Assembly: GCF_007786235.1 (NCBI RefSeq)
Contig: NZ_VNFK01000001.1
Span: 186,001-250,000 of the forward strand
Reading direction: 5' to 3'
DNA from: Paenarthrobacter nitroguajacolicus
GTDB taxonomy: Bacteria; Actinomycetota; Actinomycetes; Actinomycetales; Micrococcaceae
Length of the DNA stretch: 64,000 nucleotides
Below, piece after piece: positions 36,039 through 44,495 of this stretch; position 1 is the first letter of the stretch, and the number at the start of each line of letters is the position of its first letter. The notes below the pieces were generated by a model. The model saw only the letters and a list, made by a program, of their open reading frames with translations. It made no database searches and had not been told where the DNA came from. The translations under genes were made by a program, and so were the position numbers.

Positions 36039-37283
36039 ATGGAACACTCAATCGACCTGCTCATTTCGGCGCGAGCAAGGTACACGCAGCGCCAGCTCGC
36101 CGAGCAACTAAACGTAACTCCGCGAACGGTGGCAAGGTGGGAAAGCGGTGAGACGCAATGCCCAACTATGCTAGCTCCCGCCCTCAGGGAACTCTTGGGA
36201 CTGCCGTCACAGACGTCAGCCACCGACTTTACCTTCATCGATCTATTTGCTGGTATCGGAGGAATACGCCAAGGATTTGAAAAAAATGGGGGTCGCTGCG
36301 TCTTTACAAGTGAATGGAACAACTGGGCGAAAAAGACATATTTGGCAAACTTTCCTGATGAGCAGGACGCTAACCACACCTTCGTGGGTGACATTCAGAT
36401 TCACCCTGCCTCTGAGGTCCCCGATCACGACATCTTGCTAGGCGGCTTCCCATGCCAGCCGTTCTCCATTGCTGGCGTGAGCAAGAAGAATGCTCTTGGA
36501 CGCGCCCATGGCTTCGAAGACGCTACTCAAGGGACTCTCTTTTTTGATGTCGCCCGAATCATCGACGAGAAGCGCCCGGCTGCTTTCATGCTGGAGAACG
36601 TAAAGAACCTGAAGTCTCACGACAAGGGCAAAACCTTCTCAGTAATCATGGCAACCCTCGAGGAAGAGCTCGGCTACGAGGTCCACCACAGAGTCATCAA
36701 CGGAAAGCACTTCACGCCTCAAAACCGTGAACGTATCATCATTGTCGGCTTTCGCGAGTCTACAGACTTCACCTGGGACGACCTGGAACTTCCGCTGCAC
36801 GGCCCCAAACTAGGAACAGTTCTGCATAAAACTGATGGGACCGAGCCATTCTTGGAATGGGATGGGGACCGATTCTTTGACCATGAAAATGGCGAAGTGC
36901 TGCCTAAGTACACCCTGACTCCAAAATTGTGGTCCTACCTCCAAGGCTATGCCGAAAAGCACAAAGCAGCCGGAAACGGTTTTGGATTTGGCTTGGCTCA
37001 CCCTGACGGGACAACCCGCACTCTATCAGCCCGGTACTACAAGGACGGATCGGAGATACTCGTCTCCCAAAACGGCCTGCGCCCGCGTCGTCTGACCCCC
37101 AGGGAATGCGCCCGTCTCATGGGTTTCAGTGATGACTACCGCATTCCGGTCAGTGACACCCAAGCGTACAAACAGTTCGGTAACAGTGTGGTCATGCCGG
37201 TGATGAACGAGGTGGCTCGAATAATGACCCCCCACATCGCGAAAATCAAAAACGCGGAAACCGACATCGCTAAGACGGCTTAG
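36039..37283 (+). CDS. DNA (cytosine-5) methyltransferase, Dcm/M.EcoRII-like, with N-terminal HTH
   Basis: 414 aa. Residues 5-50 form a helix-turn-helix ([20 protein letters not shown]) like the autoregulatory N-terminus of some R-M methyltransferases. The rest is a complete C5 enzyme: SAM motif [15 protein letters not shown] (66-80), catalytic Cys139 in [12 protein letters not shown] (186-188), QNRERI (228-233) and the C-terminal [10 protein letters not shown]. The target-recognition segment [19 protein letters not shown] plus GNGFGFGL and [14 protein letters not shown] is very close to Dcm/M.EcoRII, so CCWGG is predicted. GC is visibly lower than its neighbours. Convergent with the endonuclease gene. 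Confidence 0.93.
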   Translation: MEHSIDLLISARARYTQRQLAEQLNVTPRTVARWESGETQCPTMLAPALRELLGLPSQTSATDFTFIDLFAGIGGIRQGFEKNGGRCVFTSEWNNWAKKTYLANFPDEQDANHTFVGDIQIHPASEVPDHDILLGGFPCQPFSIAGVSKKNALGRAHGFEDATQGTLFFDVARIIDEKRPAAFMLENVKNLKSHDKGKTFSVIMATLEEELGYEVHHRVINGKHFTPQNRERIIIVGFRESTDFTWDDLELPLHGPKLGTVLHKTDGTEPFLEWDGDRFFDHENGEVLPKYTLTPKLWSYLQGYAEKHKAAGNGFGFGLAHPDGTTRTLSARYYKDGSEILVSQNGLRPRRLTPRECARLMGFSDDYRIPVSDTQAYKQFGNSVVMPVMNEVARIMTPHIAKIKNAETDIAKTA

Positions 37284-37290
37284 GAATGCC

Positions 37291-37318
37291 TGTGGGCGGA
37301 AGAGAATATCCGCCCACA
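37291..37318. terminator. Hairpin between methyltransferase and endonuclease genes
   Basis: TGTGGGCGGA (37291-37300), loop AGAGAATA, TCCGCCCACA (37309-37318). A perfect 10-bp stem between convergent stops at 37283 and 37337, likely bidirectional. Confidence 0.7.
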
Positions 37319-37336
37319 CTTCCCAAGCAACAAACT

Positions 37337-38698
37337 TCAAATTCTTAGAACGTCAACCTCATTGAATTCGTCGTAGAGGCACGAAAGCATCTTTGTCGCT
37401 ATGCGGAACTGGCTGCGAGCTTTCGGCGTCCAACGGCCGTTTCCATTCAGTTCGGATTTGATGCCAGGGTCGTACACGATAGCCCCGCGAGCCATGGCTT
37501 CGAGGAACAAACCGAAACGCGTCCCTTCGGCCAAGATCACACGGTTGCCATATCTGTAGAGTCGGGGAACTGAATCACTCTGACTCTGAGACGGCACATA
37601 CGCAGCAAAAGCATGCTTTCCCTGCCAGTGTTGGAGGAGCTTTGCGAAGGACCAACCGCTGACAAGGTCGCCGTGACTGTCTACCAGTCCCACGTACCCG
37701 TCCGCCGTCATCGCTTTATAACGAGAGCTGTAACCGTTGAGAATCAGCTCCAGACCCGTCTTAGGGTGTGGCGCACCGGTAACCATGTGACGGCCGGTGA
37801 AGTCATACCGGATCTGGGTGTTGCCCATGATGCCGTGCGTGCGAACAAACCAATCGACCCCATTCAAGGCATACGCGCCCAAATCTGGTTCCGGGGTAAA
37901 CAACGTGATAGTCCCAACGCCAGGACGATCAAATGACGTAACAGCGTGCTGCTTTACCTCCCATTCGCCAAAGTCCGGCGCAGGAGCTCCATTTAGAGGA
38001 ATGCCAAGGTGCGCCTCCAGCGTGTGTCCTCCACACCGCGGCCCACGGCAGGGCCTGGGTATTCCCGATGCAGGAAGCTCACAGGCCTCCAACCAACCCA
38101 TGGCATGGATCCGGGCCAGCTCTCGGATAAGGTTCAGCCTCGAATCTGTTGAGATTTCCTCCCGTACCGGGATGGTTGTAATTCTCCCCGAGTCGTCCTT
38201 GTATCGGCTAAAGGCCTGAGCAGCGGGCGAAAAGCCCGAGACGACCAGCCCGAAAATCTTGTCAGCAGTTGTATTCACGCCGAAGATCAACACACGCCCG
38301 GCTTCTTGGCCACGGCTCGTCGGGGACATCAAGACGTTCGGTGCGTCACGCGAACCCCGCAGAAATCCAGACAAACGGACTTCGGGGTACTGAGGGTAGA
38401 AGACGAGCTGGGCCGAGGGTGCAGGACTGGACCCGAAAGGACCAATCCAAGTCCACGGTATCGGCGCGTGATAGATTGGCGCCCCTGCTGTCTTCTTTGC
38501 CGAGGTCCCACTGCTCGGCCGGATGTCACCCAATGGGAGTGTGGCCAGCTCGGACAGATCACCAGCCAGATAGACTTGGTTTTTGGAGTTGTGGTTGCGC
38601 TGCAGAAATTTGATTTGAATGGAGTTCACACCGTAATCCATAAAAATCAGCCGCACCGACTCCTCGGTGATGTCATCCTGCCAAAGTGGTATCCCCAT
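37337..38698 (-). CDS. MvaI/BcnI-family type II restriction endonuclease
   Basis: 453 aa. The C-terminal half carries the MvaI/BcnI catalytic block: Glu228 in GGHTLEAHLGIPLNG, Asp242 in PDFGE and Glu247-x-Lys249 in GEWEVKQHA, i.e. the E...D...ExK set of this PD-(D/E)XK family. MvaI cuts CCWGG and BcnI CCSGG, which agrees with the Dcm-like methyltransferase next door. Compared with MvaI (about 250 aa) it has an extra N-terminal region of about 200 aa, perhaps a DNA-recognition or regulatory domain. Start is uncertain: ATG 38698 (chosen), ATG 38725 or TTG 38737. Confidence 0.88.
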   Translation of the reverse strand: MGIPLWQDDITEESVRLIFMDYGVNSIQIKFLQRNHNSKNQVYLAGDLSELATLPLGDIRPSSGTSAKKTAGAPIYHAPIPWTWIGPFGSSPAPSAQLVFYPQYPEVRLSGFLRGSRDAPNVLMSPTSRGQEAGRVLIFGVNTTADKIFGLVVSGFSPAAQAFSRYKDDSGRITTIPVREEISTDSRLNLIRELARIHAMGWLEACELPASGIPRPCRGPRCGGHTLEAHLGIPLNGAPAPDFGEWEVKQHAVTSFDRPGVGTITLFTPEPDLGAYALNGVDWFVRTHGIMGNTQIRYDFTGRHMVTGAPHPKTGLELILNGYSSRYKAMTADGYVGLVDSHGDLVSGWSFAKLLQHWQGKHAFAAYVPSQSQSDSVPRLYRYGNRVILAEGTRFGLFLEAMARGAIVYDPGIKSELNGNGRWTPKARSQFRIATKMLSCLYDEFNEVDVLRI

Positions 38699-39440
38699 GT
38701 CCGCTAGATTACCGCCCGCTCGCATACCACGCCGCAACGTGACTAAATGGAGCCCGCTTTGAATAAGTGGCGGTATTTCGGCGGATGGTCGCCGAGCCGC
38801 TATACGGCAGCACTCCAGTTTGCCGCACAGTAATGAACTCGTCCTAAGACGCCGTCGTTGAGCCTACTCTTCATGCCATAGAGCTGCCCCCTGCGTGACA
38901 CCCGAGCCTTCCGTTGCTGGCTGTGTCGGTGCCGCTTTACGCCGAAAGCCCATATTTGAACTTCGCCCAGCGCCAGAGGCGGCTTAGTATCGCCAGCGCA
39001 CTTCTAATTGAACATGACCAAGCTTCCTTTCTGTCTCGACGGCTGCGGCATAAGTGGCCCTTCGTAGATGAGCATGATTGGAGGCCTCCGACGCTGAGGG
39101 AGCGTGTCGTGATGCCGCGGCAGCGTGATGCAGGAGCAACGAGGTCAGGGCCTTTTTGAATTGGTAGCGGGCAGCGGCACTTTGCGTGTCGAAGCCATCG
39201 TGTCTGCTCTATTCCGGCGGCTGGGACCTGCTTGGTTCGGCACGAGCAGACGGCCGCGGCTGTTGGTGTTTGACTGGGGCGGTCGTCGCGGGGGGGCACG
39301 GCCGCCGGCCGGCGCGGCTCCATGACACTCCGTGTTTCGGCCGTCCGGTGAAGCCGCCGTGGGCTATGCGTGTCTGGCGCTCCCGGGCCCCGACTGTCAG
39401 GGAATGCTGGGAGGTGTCCCGATATACCACTGCTACCTAG

Positions 39441-39485
39441 AATATACGGCGCCTTATATTGACTATAAGCAAAATATAGCTATAT
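39441..39485 (+). promoter_or_regulatory. AT-rich promoter with two palindromes before the GHKL/DUF6339 operon
   Basis: AATATACGGCGCCTTATATT (39441-39460) is a 20-bp dyad with one mismatched pair. ATATAGCTATAT (39474-39485) is a perfect dyad. Both lie 56-100 bp upstream of the first gene, which encodes a ribbon-helix-helix protein, so autorepression is plausible. The rest of the 38699-39440 gap contains no credible gene. Confidence 0.55.
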
Positions 39486-39540
39486 ATTGTGTAGGCGGCG
39501 GAGAAACGCTCCCCTTGGAATCCTGAAACTCGGAAGGTCA

Positions 39541-40575
39541 ATGATGGATAAGAGCTACAGGCCCGCACGCTTCCTGTTGAGCGCTGACATGATCAGGGAG
39601 ATGGATGAGGTCCTTCGGTCTGGTCTGGGTGGGTTCCAGTCCCGTGATGAAATCGTGCGGGAAGCCCTGCATGCATACATTGCTGAGCTCCACGATATTC
39701 AAGGCGGAGATGAGCAGGACAAGTCGTTCATGCCGAGGCCCTCAACGGGACCGAAGATTCAGACGGAAGTTGTCTCTTTGGTCGGCACCACAGACGGTCC
39801 GCAGCTGTCGACCATCCACTGTCCGGAATCGGTCTTCACCACTGAAGGCGAGCCCGTCTTTGTCGAGAAGAGTCCGATGCTGGGCCTGCACAACAGAGAC
39901 TGGCCTTCCTTCTGGGCACTCGGTCACCTTGCGGCAATGTCGGCGGAACAACCCATTGACTTCAGGGGCTTCCTTGATGACGTGACGGAAAAGGCGTGGC
40001 GGCTAGCTGAAGGCTTCCGGGGAACCGTAGGGACTGATGAGAAAGCTGCCCTGAAGATGCTTCCGACCAACAGCCTGAAGAAGCAGTCCGCCGACACGGG
40101 ATTTCAAAGCTTTGCCATCGGCTCGATCTCCAGCAAGGCCGCCCATCAAGGCCGATACAAGGTCTCGGGGCCACTCCCCCAGTGGGGCGCAGTGGCTTTT
40201 TCAGAGCTGAGTTCAAAGCCGAAAATAGCTCTGACTCCTGCCGGTTGGAGCCTGCTTAAGATCGTCCGGGGTCTATCACCGTTGCCGCCGAACCCACGGA
40301 CCGTAGCGCTGGAGTTCTTCGACTATCTGAAAGTTCATTCGCCGCAGGATTGGTGGGGTTTTGAAACGACAGTCCGCGAGGTATCCGCGTCGCCAGTCCG
40401 GGACGAGCTCCTGGCCAAGATGGAGTCCGCGCGCGATTGGAGCACGTCGATCGCAGCTTCGGCAACCCAAGGCTACATAGCGCGCTGCCGTGAATGGGGC
40501 TTGGTCGAGCCCAAGCTCGTTGCTGGAAGCTACCAACTCACTGATTTCGGAAAGGAAATACTTAAGAATGTCTAG
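39541..40575 (+). CDS. Ribbon-helix-helix N-terminal, winged-helix-like C-terminal protein (operon gene 1)
   Basis: 344 aa. ATG 39541 follows GGAAGG. Residues 7-50 read as an RHH/CopG DNA-binding domain (YRPARFLLSADMIREMDEVL, FQSRDEIVREALHAYIAEL). The middle (about 60-280) is unassigned and contains SPMLGLHNRDWPSFWALGHL. The last approximately 40 residues (ARCREWGLVEPKLVAGSYQL) look like a winged helix. Genes 2-4 follow with overlaps, so it is the operon's first and probably DNA-binding subunit, either a regulator or a targeting factor. No family name can be given with confidence. Confidence 0.75.
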   Translation: MMDKSYRPARFLLSADMIREMDEVLRSGLGGFQSRDEIVREALHAYIAELHDIQGGDEQDKSFMPRPSTGPKIQTEVVSLVGTTDGPQLSTIHCPESVFTTEGEPVFVEKSPMLGLHNRDWPSFWALGHLAAMSAEQPIDFRGFLDDVTEKAWRLAEGFRGTVGTDEKAALKMLPTNSLKKQSADTGFQSFAIGSISSKAAHQGRYKVSGPLPQWGAVAFSELSSKPKIALTPAGWSLLKIVRGLSPLPPNPRTVALEFFDYLKVHSPQDWWGFETTVREVSASPVRDELLAKMESARDWSTSIAASATQGYIARCREWGLVEPKLVAGSYQLTDFGKEILKNV

Positions 40576-42496
40576 TAACCCACTCTTCCCGGGCTGGAAG
40601 TTCGTCGAACACCACCCGGAAGCAAAGTCACGTGATCCGCTGCAATCCGAGCTCCTCAACCAAGAGTCATTTCTCCCGGCCGATGCCCTAGTCAGGGAGA
40701 GCATTCAGAACTCCTTGGACGCCAAAGTCCCCGACACCGAGCAGGTCCGGATCCGGATCTATGTCTCAGGTGATGCGGGCGCCCTCACGAAGGACGAGGC
40801 CGCCCCATATTTTCAGGGTTTCTGGCCCCACATCAACGAATGCGAAAACGGCGGGCAGGTCGTATCGGCCCTTCAAGAGGGCCCTTGCCGTTTTGTGGTC
40901 ATCGAGGACTTCGGCACGATTGGCTTGACGGGGGATCCGGCTGCCACACGTGTGCCGAAGGGAGTCTCCAATAACTACTACTACTTCATGCGAGCAGAAG
41001 GAATCTCACAGAAGGAATCCTCCAGTCTCGGCCGCTGGGGTGTTGGAAAGTATGTGTTCCCGAAGACTAGTGGCGTCAATGCCTTCTTGGCCTACACCAA
41101 CCGTGCAGGGGAAGAGGGCCCCGGACTGCTAGTCGGTCAGGCTGTGCTGATGAATCACAGCCTTGATGGAAAAGACTACGACCCTGACGGCTGGTGGGCC
41201 AACCCCGACCCCGGCGTTCAGATGCCGATTACGGATCATGGGCTGGTCAAAGAGACTATCGCCCGGTGGAACATTTCACGAACCACTGAAACAGGCCTCA
41301 GCATCGTGATCCCCTATGTTGATGCGGCTTTGAACGGCACGGATTTCTTGCGTGCCGTGATCCGAGCCTACTTCGGCGCCATCTTGGCAAAGCGCCTCAC
41401 TGTTGAGGTCGAAGACCCCAGCGGTGCCGGTACCGTCAACATCGAGAGCGGCAATCTGTTGCCACTTGCAGAGCAGTACTTCGCCGGAGATGAGCGCGTA
41501 CGCATTGTCAGCGAGATTCAGCTGATGGAGGCTAAGGACGCCATCCCCGAGGAAAACCGCTTCACGACGGCAATGGTGGCCGGAAGGCCTGACAAGGGAT
41601 GGTCTTCGGCGACCATAGATGCTGAGATGGCTAGGGACGTCCGTCGGCTTCTCGAAACCGGACAGCCGGTCCACGTCACTGTCCCCATTGAGATCCGTCT
41701 GAAGGAAGACTCAGGCGAGACCTCGGTGGAATCCCACTTTCACGTGCTCTTGCAGCAGAACGAGTCCTTGCGACAGAAACCGCTGTACATGCGAGGCGGC
41801 ATCATCGTCTCCGACGCATCCCGCTCTGCGTTGCCTGGGATCCGAGCTATCTGCATTGTCGAGGACGAAGCGCTGACTAAGATGCTCGGCGACGCTGAAA
41901 ACCCCGCCCACACAACGTGGACAGCCAACGACAAGATCAGGGCGCGATATGTCCGCGGCAGTGATCTGCTCGCATTGGTAAAGGCGGCACCCCATAAGAT
42001 TTACCAGCTAGTTCTCGACGCCGCCTTGGAGGAACAACGCGTTATCTTCGCAGATATCTTCGCAGTCCCCCTTGAAGACCCCGATGCCACCAAGAAGCGC
42101 CGCAGTCCTGCTGGACGAACAAAGTCAGGTGGCAAACGGATCACGCCTCCCGGGGGCGGCCAGAAGTCCTCTGCCGTCCCGCTCACCCGGATCCAAGCCG
42201 AGCCCGGGGGCGGTTTCACGGTGCTTCCGACCAACCACGGCCGCGGCGGCGACCTCAAGCGAGTCGAAGTATCTGTCGCGTACGAAACACGCCGTGGCAA
42301 TGCCCTGGCCAAATGGCGCAAGGAAGACTTTGACCTTGCCGCGTTCGCCCCCGTGGTCATGGGAGGAAAAATTGAAAAGCAGGCAGGAAACTTGCTCTCA
42401 GCAATCGTTCACGATGCCGAAAACTTCAAACTGACCATCATGGGTTTCGACGTCAACCGCGACCTTCATATCCGAGCAAGGGGGCATTCCAAGTAA
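40568..42496 (+). CDS. GHKL (Hsp90/MORC-like) ATPase (operon gene 2)
   Basis: 642 aa. ATG 40568 lies inside the 3' end of gene 1 (8-bp overlap). The Bergerat ATP-binding fold is clear: N-box Glu44/Asn48/Asp51 in LVRESIQNSLDAK, G1 box VIEDFGTIGL (111-120) and G2 box GRWGVGKYVF (155-164). The C-terminal 450 residues are unassigned, with a K/R/G-rich linker near 515-545 (KKRRSPAGRTKSGGKR). Iyer, Abhiman and Aravind described MORC-type GHKL ATPases linked to restriction-modification loci. This gene fits that pattern, adjacent to a type II R-M pair. It probably acts as a DNA clamp or loader in defence. Confidence 0.85.
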   Translation: MSSNPLFPGWKFVEHHPEAKSRDPLQSELLNQESFLPADALVRESIQNSLDAKVPDTEQVRIRIYVSGDAGALTKDEAAPYFQGFWPHINECENGGQVVSALQEGPCRFVVIEDFGTIGLTGDPAATRVPKGVSNNYYYFMRAEGISQKESSSLGRWGVGKYVFPKTSGVNAFLAYTNRAGEEGPGLLVGQAVLMNHSLDGKDYDPDGWWANPDPGVQMPITDHGLVKETIARWNISRTTETGLSIVIPYVDAALNGTDFLRAVIRAYFGAILAKRLTVEVEDPSGAGTVNIESGNLLPLAEQYFAGDERVRIVSEIQLMEAKDAIPEENRFTTAMVAGRPDKGWSSATIDAEMARDVRRLLETGQPVHVTVPIEIRLKEDSGETSVESHFHVLLQQNESLRQKPLYMRGGIIVSDASRSALPGIRAICIVEDEALTKMLGDAENPAHTTWTANDKIRARYVRGSDLLALVKAAPHKIYQLVLDAALEEQRVIFADIFAVPLEDPDATKKRRSPAGRTKSGGKRITPPGGGQKSSAVPLTRIQAEPGGGFTVLPTNHGRGGDLKRVEVSVAYETRRGNALAKWRKEDFDLAAFAPVVMGGKIEKQAGNLLSAIVHDAENFKLTIMGFDVNRDLHIRARGHSK

Positions 42497-43278
42497 TGGC
42501 AACGATCAACTTCACAGGCCGACTCAAAATCGACAGGTCAAAAGTCCACATCCGCCTCCGCGAAGACGATGGCAAGATCATGCTGGACGTTCTCAGGTTG
42601 GATCTGGACGGTCTGGAGCTGCCGCCTTCGGCCGCAGTCACCGTGGAGGCATATCGCCAAACGGTCAAAGTCCGCATTCCCTGCGGATCGGTAGGGGCAC
42701 TCGAGAAACCACAGAATCTCCACATCACTGACTTTGACGTCATGGAGACCATCCAGCTGAGAGTGCGAGTCGTTGGAACGGAAGGTTCGTCCCACGGCAA
42801 AATTCTCGCAGTGGCAGACCACCTGAGAGGCGCCACTGAAGACGAGCAGAATTCCGAGCCCTTGCTAAAGCTCCAGCGAGACGAGCTGGGAGACCTGGTC
42901 TGGAAATTCGGCCTCGACGGAGACCAGCCGATCCTGTATGTGAACAAGGATCTGCAGAACCATGATGGGATCGTCAATGCCCCGTACTTCAAGGCGCTTA
43001 TTCTTCCGGAGTTCTTCCGACAGGTATGCCTGTGGATTGCCCGGAACCTCGACGATTCTCAGGATCCCCATTCAACAGTTAGGCATTGGCTCATCTACTT
43101 CGAGAGCATCGGCGTGGATCTCGACGAGCTGGATGCACTCGAAGCCGACGACCCGAGCAACGAGGACATCATCAACAACTGGGCGCAAGCGGCGGCGGCC
43201 ACCTTTGCCACCCAAATCAATTCCTTGGCGCTGCTGAATGGCACAGCCGAGGTGGAAGGAGAGGACGATAATGACTGA
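42496..43278 (+). CDS. Unknown protein of the GHKL/DUF6339 operon (gene 3)
   Basis: 260 aa. ATG 42496 overlaps the gene 2 stop by one base (TAATG). An N-terminal beta-rich half (INFTGRLKIDRSKVHIRLRE, AVTVEAYRQTVKVRIPCGSV) resembles a beta-sandwich. The C-terminal half is helical and acidic (LILPEFFRQVCLWIARNLDD, DELDALEADDPSNEDIINNW). No known domain is recognised. Tight coupling suggests a stoichiometric partner of the ATPase. Confidence 0.72.
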   Translation: MATINFTGRLKIDRSKVHIRLREDDGKIMLDVLRLDLDGLELPPSAAVTVEAYRQTVKVRIPCGSVGALEKPQNLHITDFDVMETIQLRVRVVGTEGSSHGKILAVADHLRGATEDEQNSEPLLKLQRDELGDLVWKFGLDGDQPILYVNKDLQNHDGIVNAPYFKALILPEFFRQVCLWIARNLDDSQDPHSTVRHWLIYFESIGVDLDELDALEADDPSNEDIINNWAQAAAATFATQINSLALLNGTAEVEGEDDND

Positions 43279-43996
43279 AATGCGACGTTTTACAGAACCC
43301 GGCCTTATTGCAGCTCGGGAGCTGCTCATCCAGCTGAGGCGAGGCGAACCTGCTGACATCGACGCCCTCCTGACCAACGAGCACAACACGGTACTGATGT
43401 CGGATGGAATCGACTATGAGGTGTGCTCGTTCGATGACCGGGAACACGCCGGACAGTACTTTTTCAAGTTGCTTGGTCCACTGACCGGCAAATACCCCGA
43501 CTTGGCGGCCGACGCCGGCCTTTGGACGTGGTTATCGCTCAAGTGGCTGGATATCCTGGCACCGTCGGACGTGAGCACCGGCGCCAGGACCATCCGCGCC
43601 ACCGAGCGTTACGTGCTCAACCCCCGTTCGTACACCACGTACTACCGCCACTACCTCTCCGGCCCCTATCGAATCTACAAAGCCCACCAAGACGACCTAA
43701 ACAGTGCCAGGGCCGTTCTGGCAACGCCCGTCACGAGTCCCGGCGAAGTCGTCGAACAGATCGCGTCAAATCAAGAAATCATCAGCAATCGCACCCTAAT
43801 GGGGGTAGTCACCGGCCTTTATGTGGATCCTGCGACTCGGCAACTCAAACGCGGTTCAGGGAGCAGCGGCGGTGGATCTCCCCGCCGTCTGGCGGAGGTG
43901 CTGGCCCAATTCGACCAGACTTGGGACACCTCGGCCATGACACCAGCCGAAATCATCGGTCTGCTGCCACAGGAATTCGACAAGTTCAAGGCGTAG
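43271..43996 (+). CDS. DUF6339 family protein (operon gene 4)
   Basis: 241 aa. ATG 43271 overlaps gene 3 by 8 bp, RBS GGAAGGAGAGG. Matches my knowledge of DUF6339: a helical protein with TWLSLKWLDILAPSD, a conserved aromatic/basic block NPRSYTTYYRHYLSGPYRIY and ISNRTLMGVVTGLYVD followed by a G/S-rich loop (RGSGSSGGGSPRRLAEVLAQ). The family is uncharacterised and tends to sit near DNA modification and defence genes. Last gene of the operon; the island ends here. Confidence 0.75.
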   Translation: MTEMRRFTEPGLIAARELLIQLRRGEPADIDALLTNEHNTVLMSDGIDYEVCSFDDREHAGQYFFKLLGPLTGKYPDLAADAGLWTWLSLKWLDILAPSDVSTGARTIRATERYVLNPRSYTTYYRHYLSGPYRIYKAHQDDLNSARAVLATPVTSPGEVVEQIASNQEIISNRTLMGVVTGLYVDPATRQLKRGSGSSGGGSPRRLAEVLAQFDQTWDTSAMTPAEIIGLLPQEFDKFKA

Positions 43997-44016
43997 CACT
44001 AGTCCCGTCTTGGCCA

Positions 44017-44131
44017 GACCTGGGCCGGGGCCACGATTCTCGACCAGTGGAACAGGGAGCGCCCCGATCTGGATGTCAGTTCCATGGGTATCCTGGGTCG
44101 GCTCGACGGGGCGAGTCGACCCCCGACACTC
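44017..44131 (+). pseudogene. Fragment of a MarR regulator gene (relative at 46888)
   Basis: GATTCTCGACCAGTGGAACA, then GGGAGCGCCCCGATCTGGAT, then GTCAGTTCCATGGG, is nearly identical to 46911-46964 inside the MarR gene, and similarity continues to GATGTCCAGAAG. Translated it gives ILDQWNRERPDLDVSSMGIL. It then breaks off abruptly into the remnant at 44167. About 2.9 kb separates it from the intact relative, in the same orientation. Confidence 0.75.
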
Positions 44132-44166
44132 GATGTCCAGAAGCCTCGGTGGCGGAGGCGTCTGTG

Positions 44167-44320
44167 TTTCCCACCACGTTGTACTGGAACAGGGCATTGG
44201 GCGAGTTTTACGGCCACATCCCGCCGGAGTTGCCAGCGATCAACCAATATTTGCCCATGCCCAACTTCGGCCCGCTGTTGGGCAGCACGATCGCGTCTCT
44301 GGTTATGGTGATGCCCTCGA
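44167..44320 (-). pseudogene. Fragment related to the beta-helix gene at 49678-52587
   Basis: Minus-strand translation gives GNSGGMWP, stop, NSPNALFQYNVVGNT, matching GNFAGMWPYNSKNPVFQFNV in the beta-helix protein (DNA near 50930-51000). A further piece GITITRDA resembles its GITITDNE. It has an in-frame stop and an apparent internal deletion. It abuts the MarR fragment with about 35 bp between. No coding function is expected. Confidence 0.65.
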
Positions 44321-44495
44321 ACCTCAGGGGCAAAGCAACGAATCATGTATCGCTTACTGAGCTCGATGCCCGGCGAGCACAGTACGCTCTCCCTTCAAGG
44401 ATGCTGTAAGCACAAGTCCGCAATCTGCTAATCACGAAGCCCCAGACCGGGAGCCCGTCCGGATACTCGCTAGCTCACCACCCATCGCCCACCCC

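Noticed and set aside
43522..44409. 295-codon frame across the DUF6339 gene end
   Set aside because: Overlaps the real gene in another frame and runs through the two gene fragments.
35305..44495. Integrative element with attachment sites around the defence island
   Set aside because: No integrase, tRNA or matching direct repeats at the edges were seen. Acquisition by homologous recombination is as likely.
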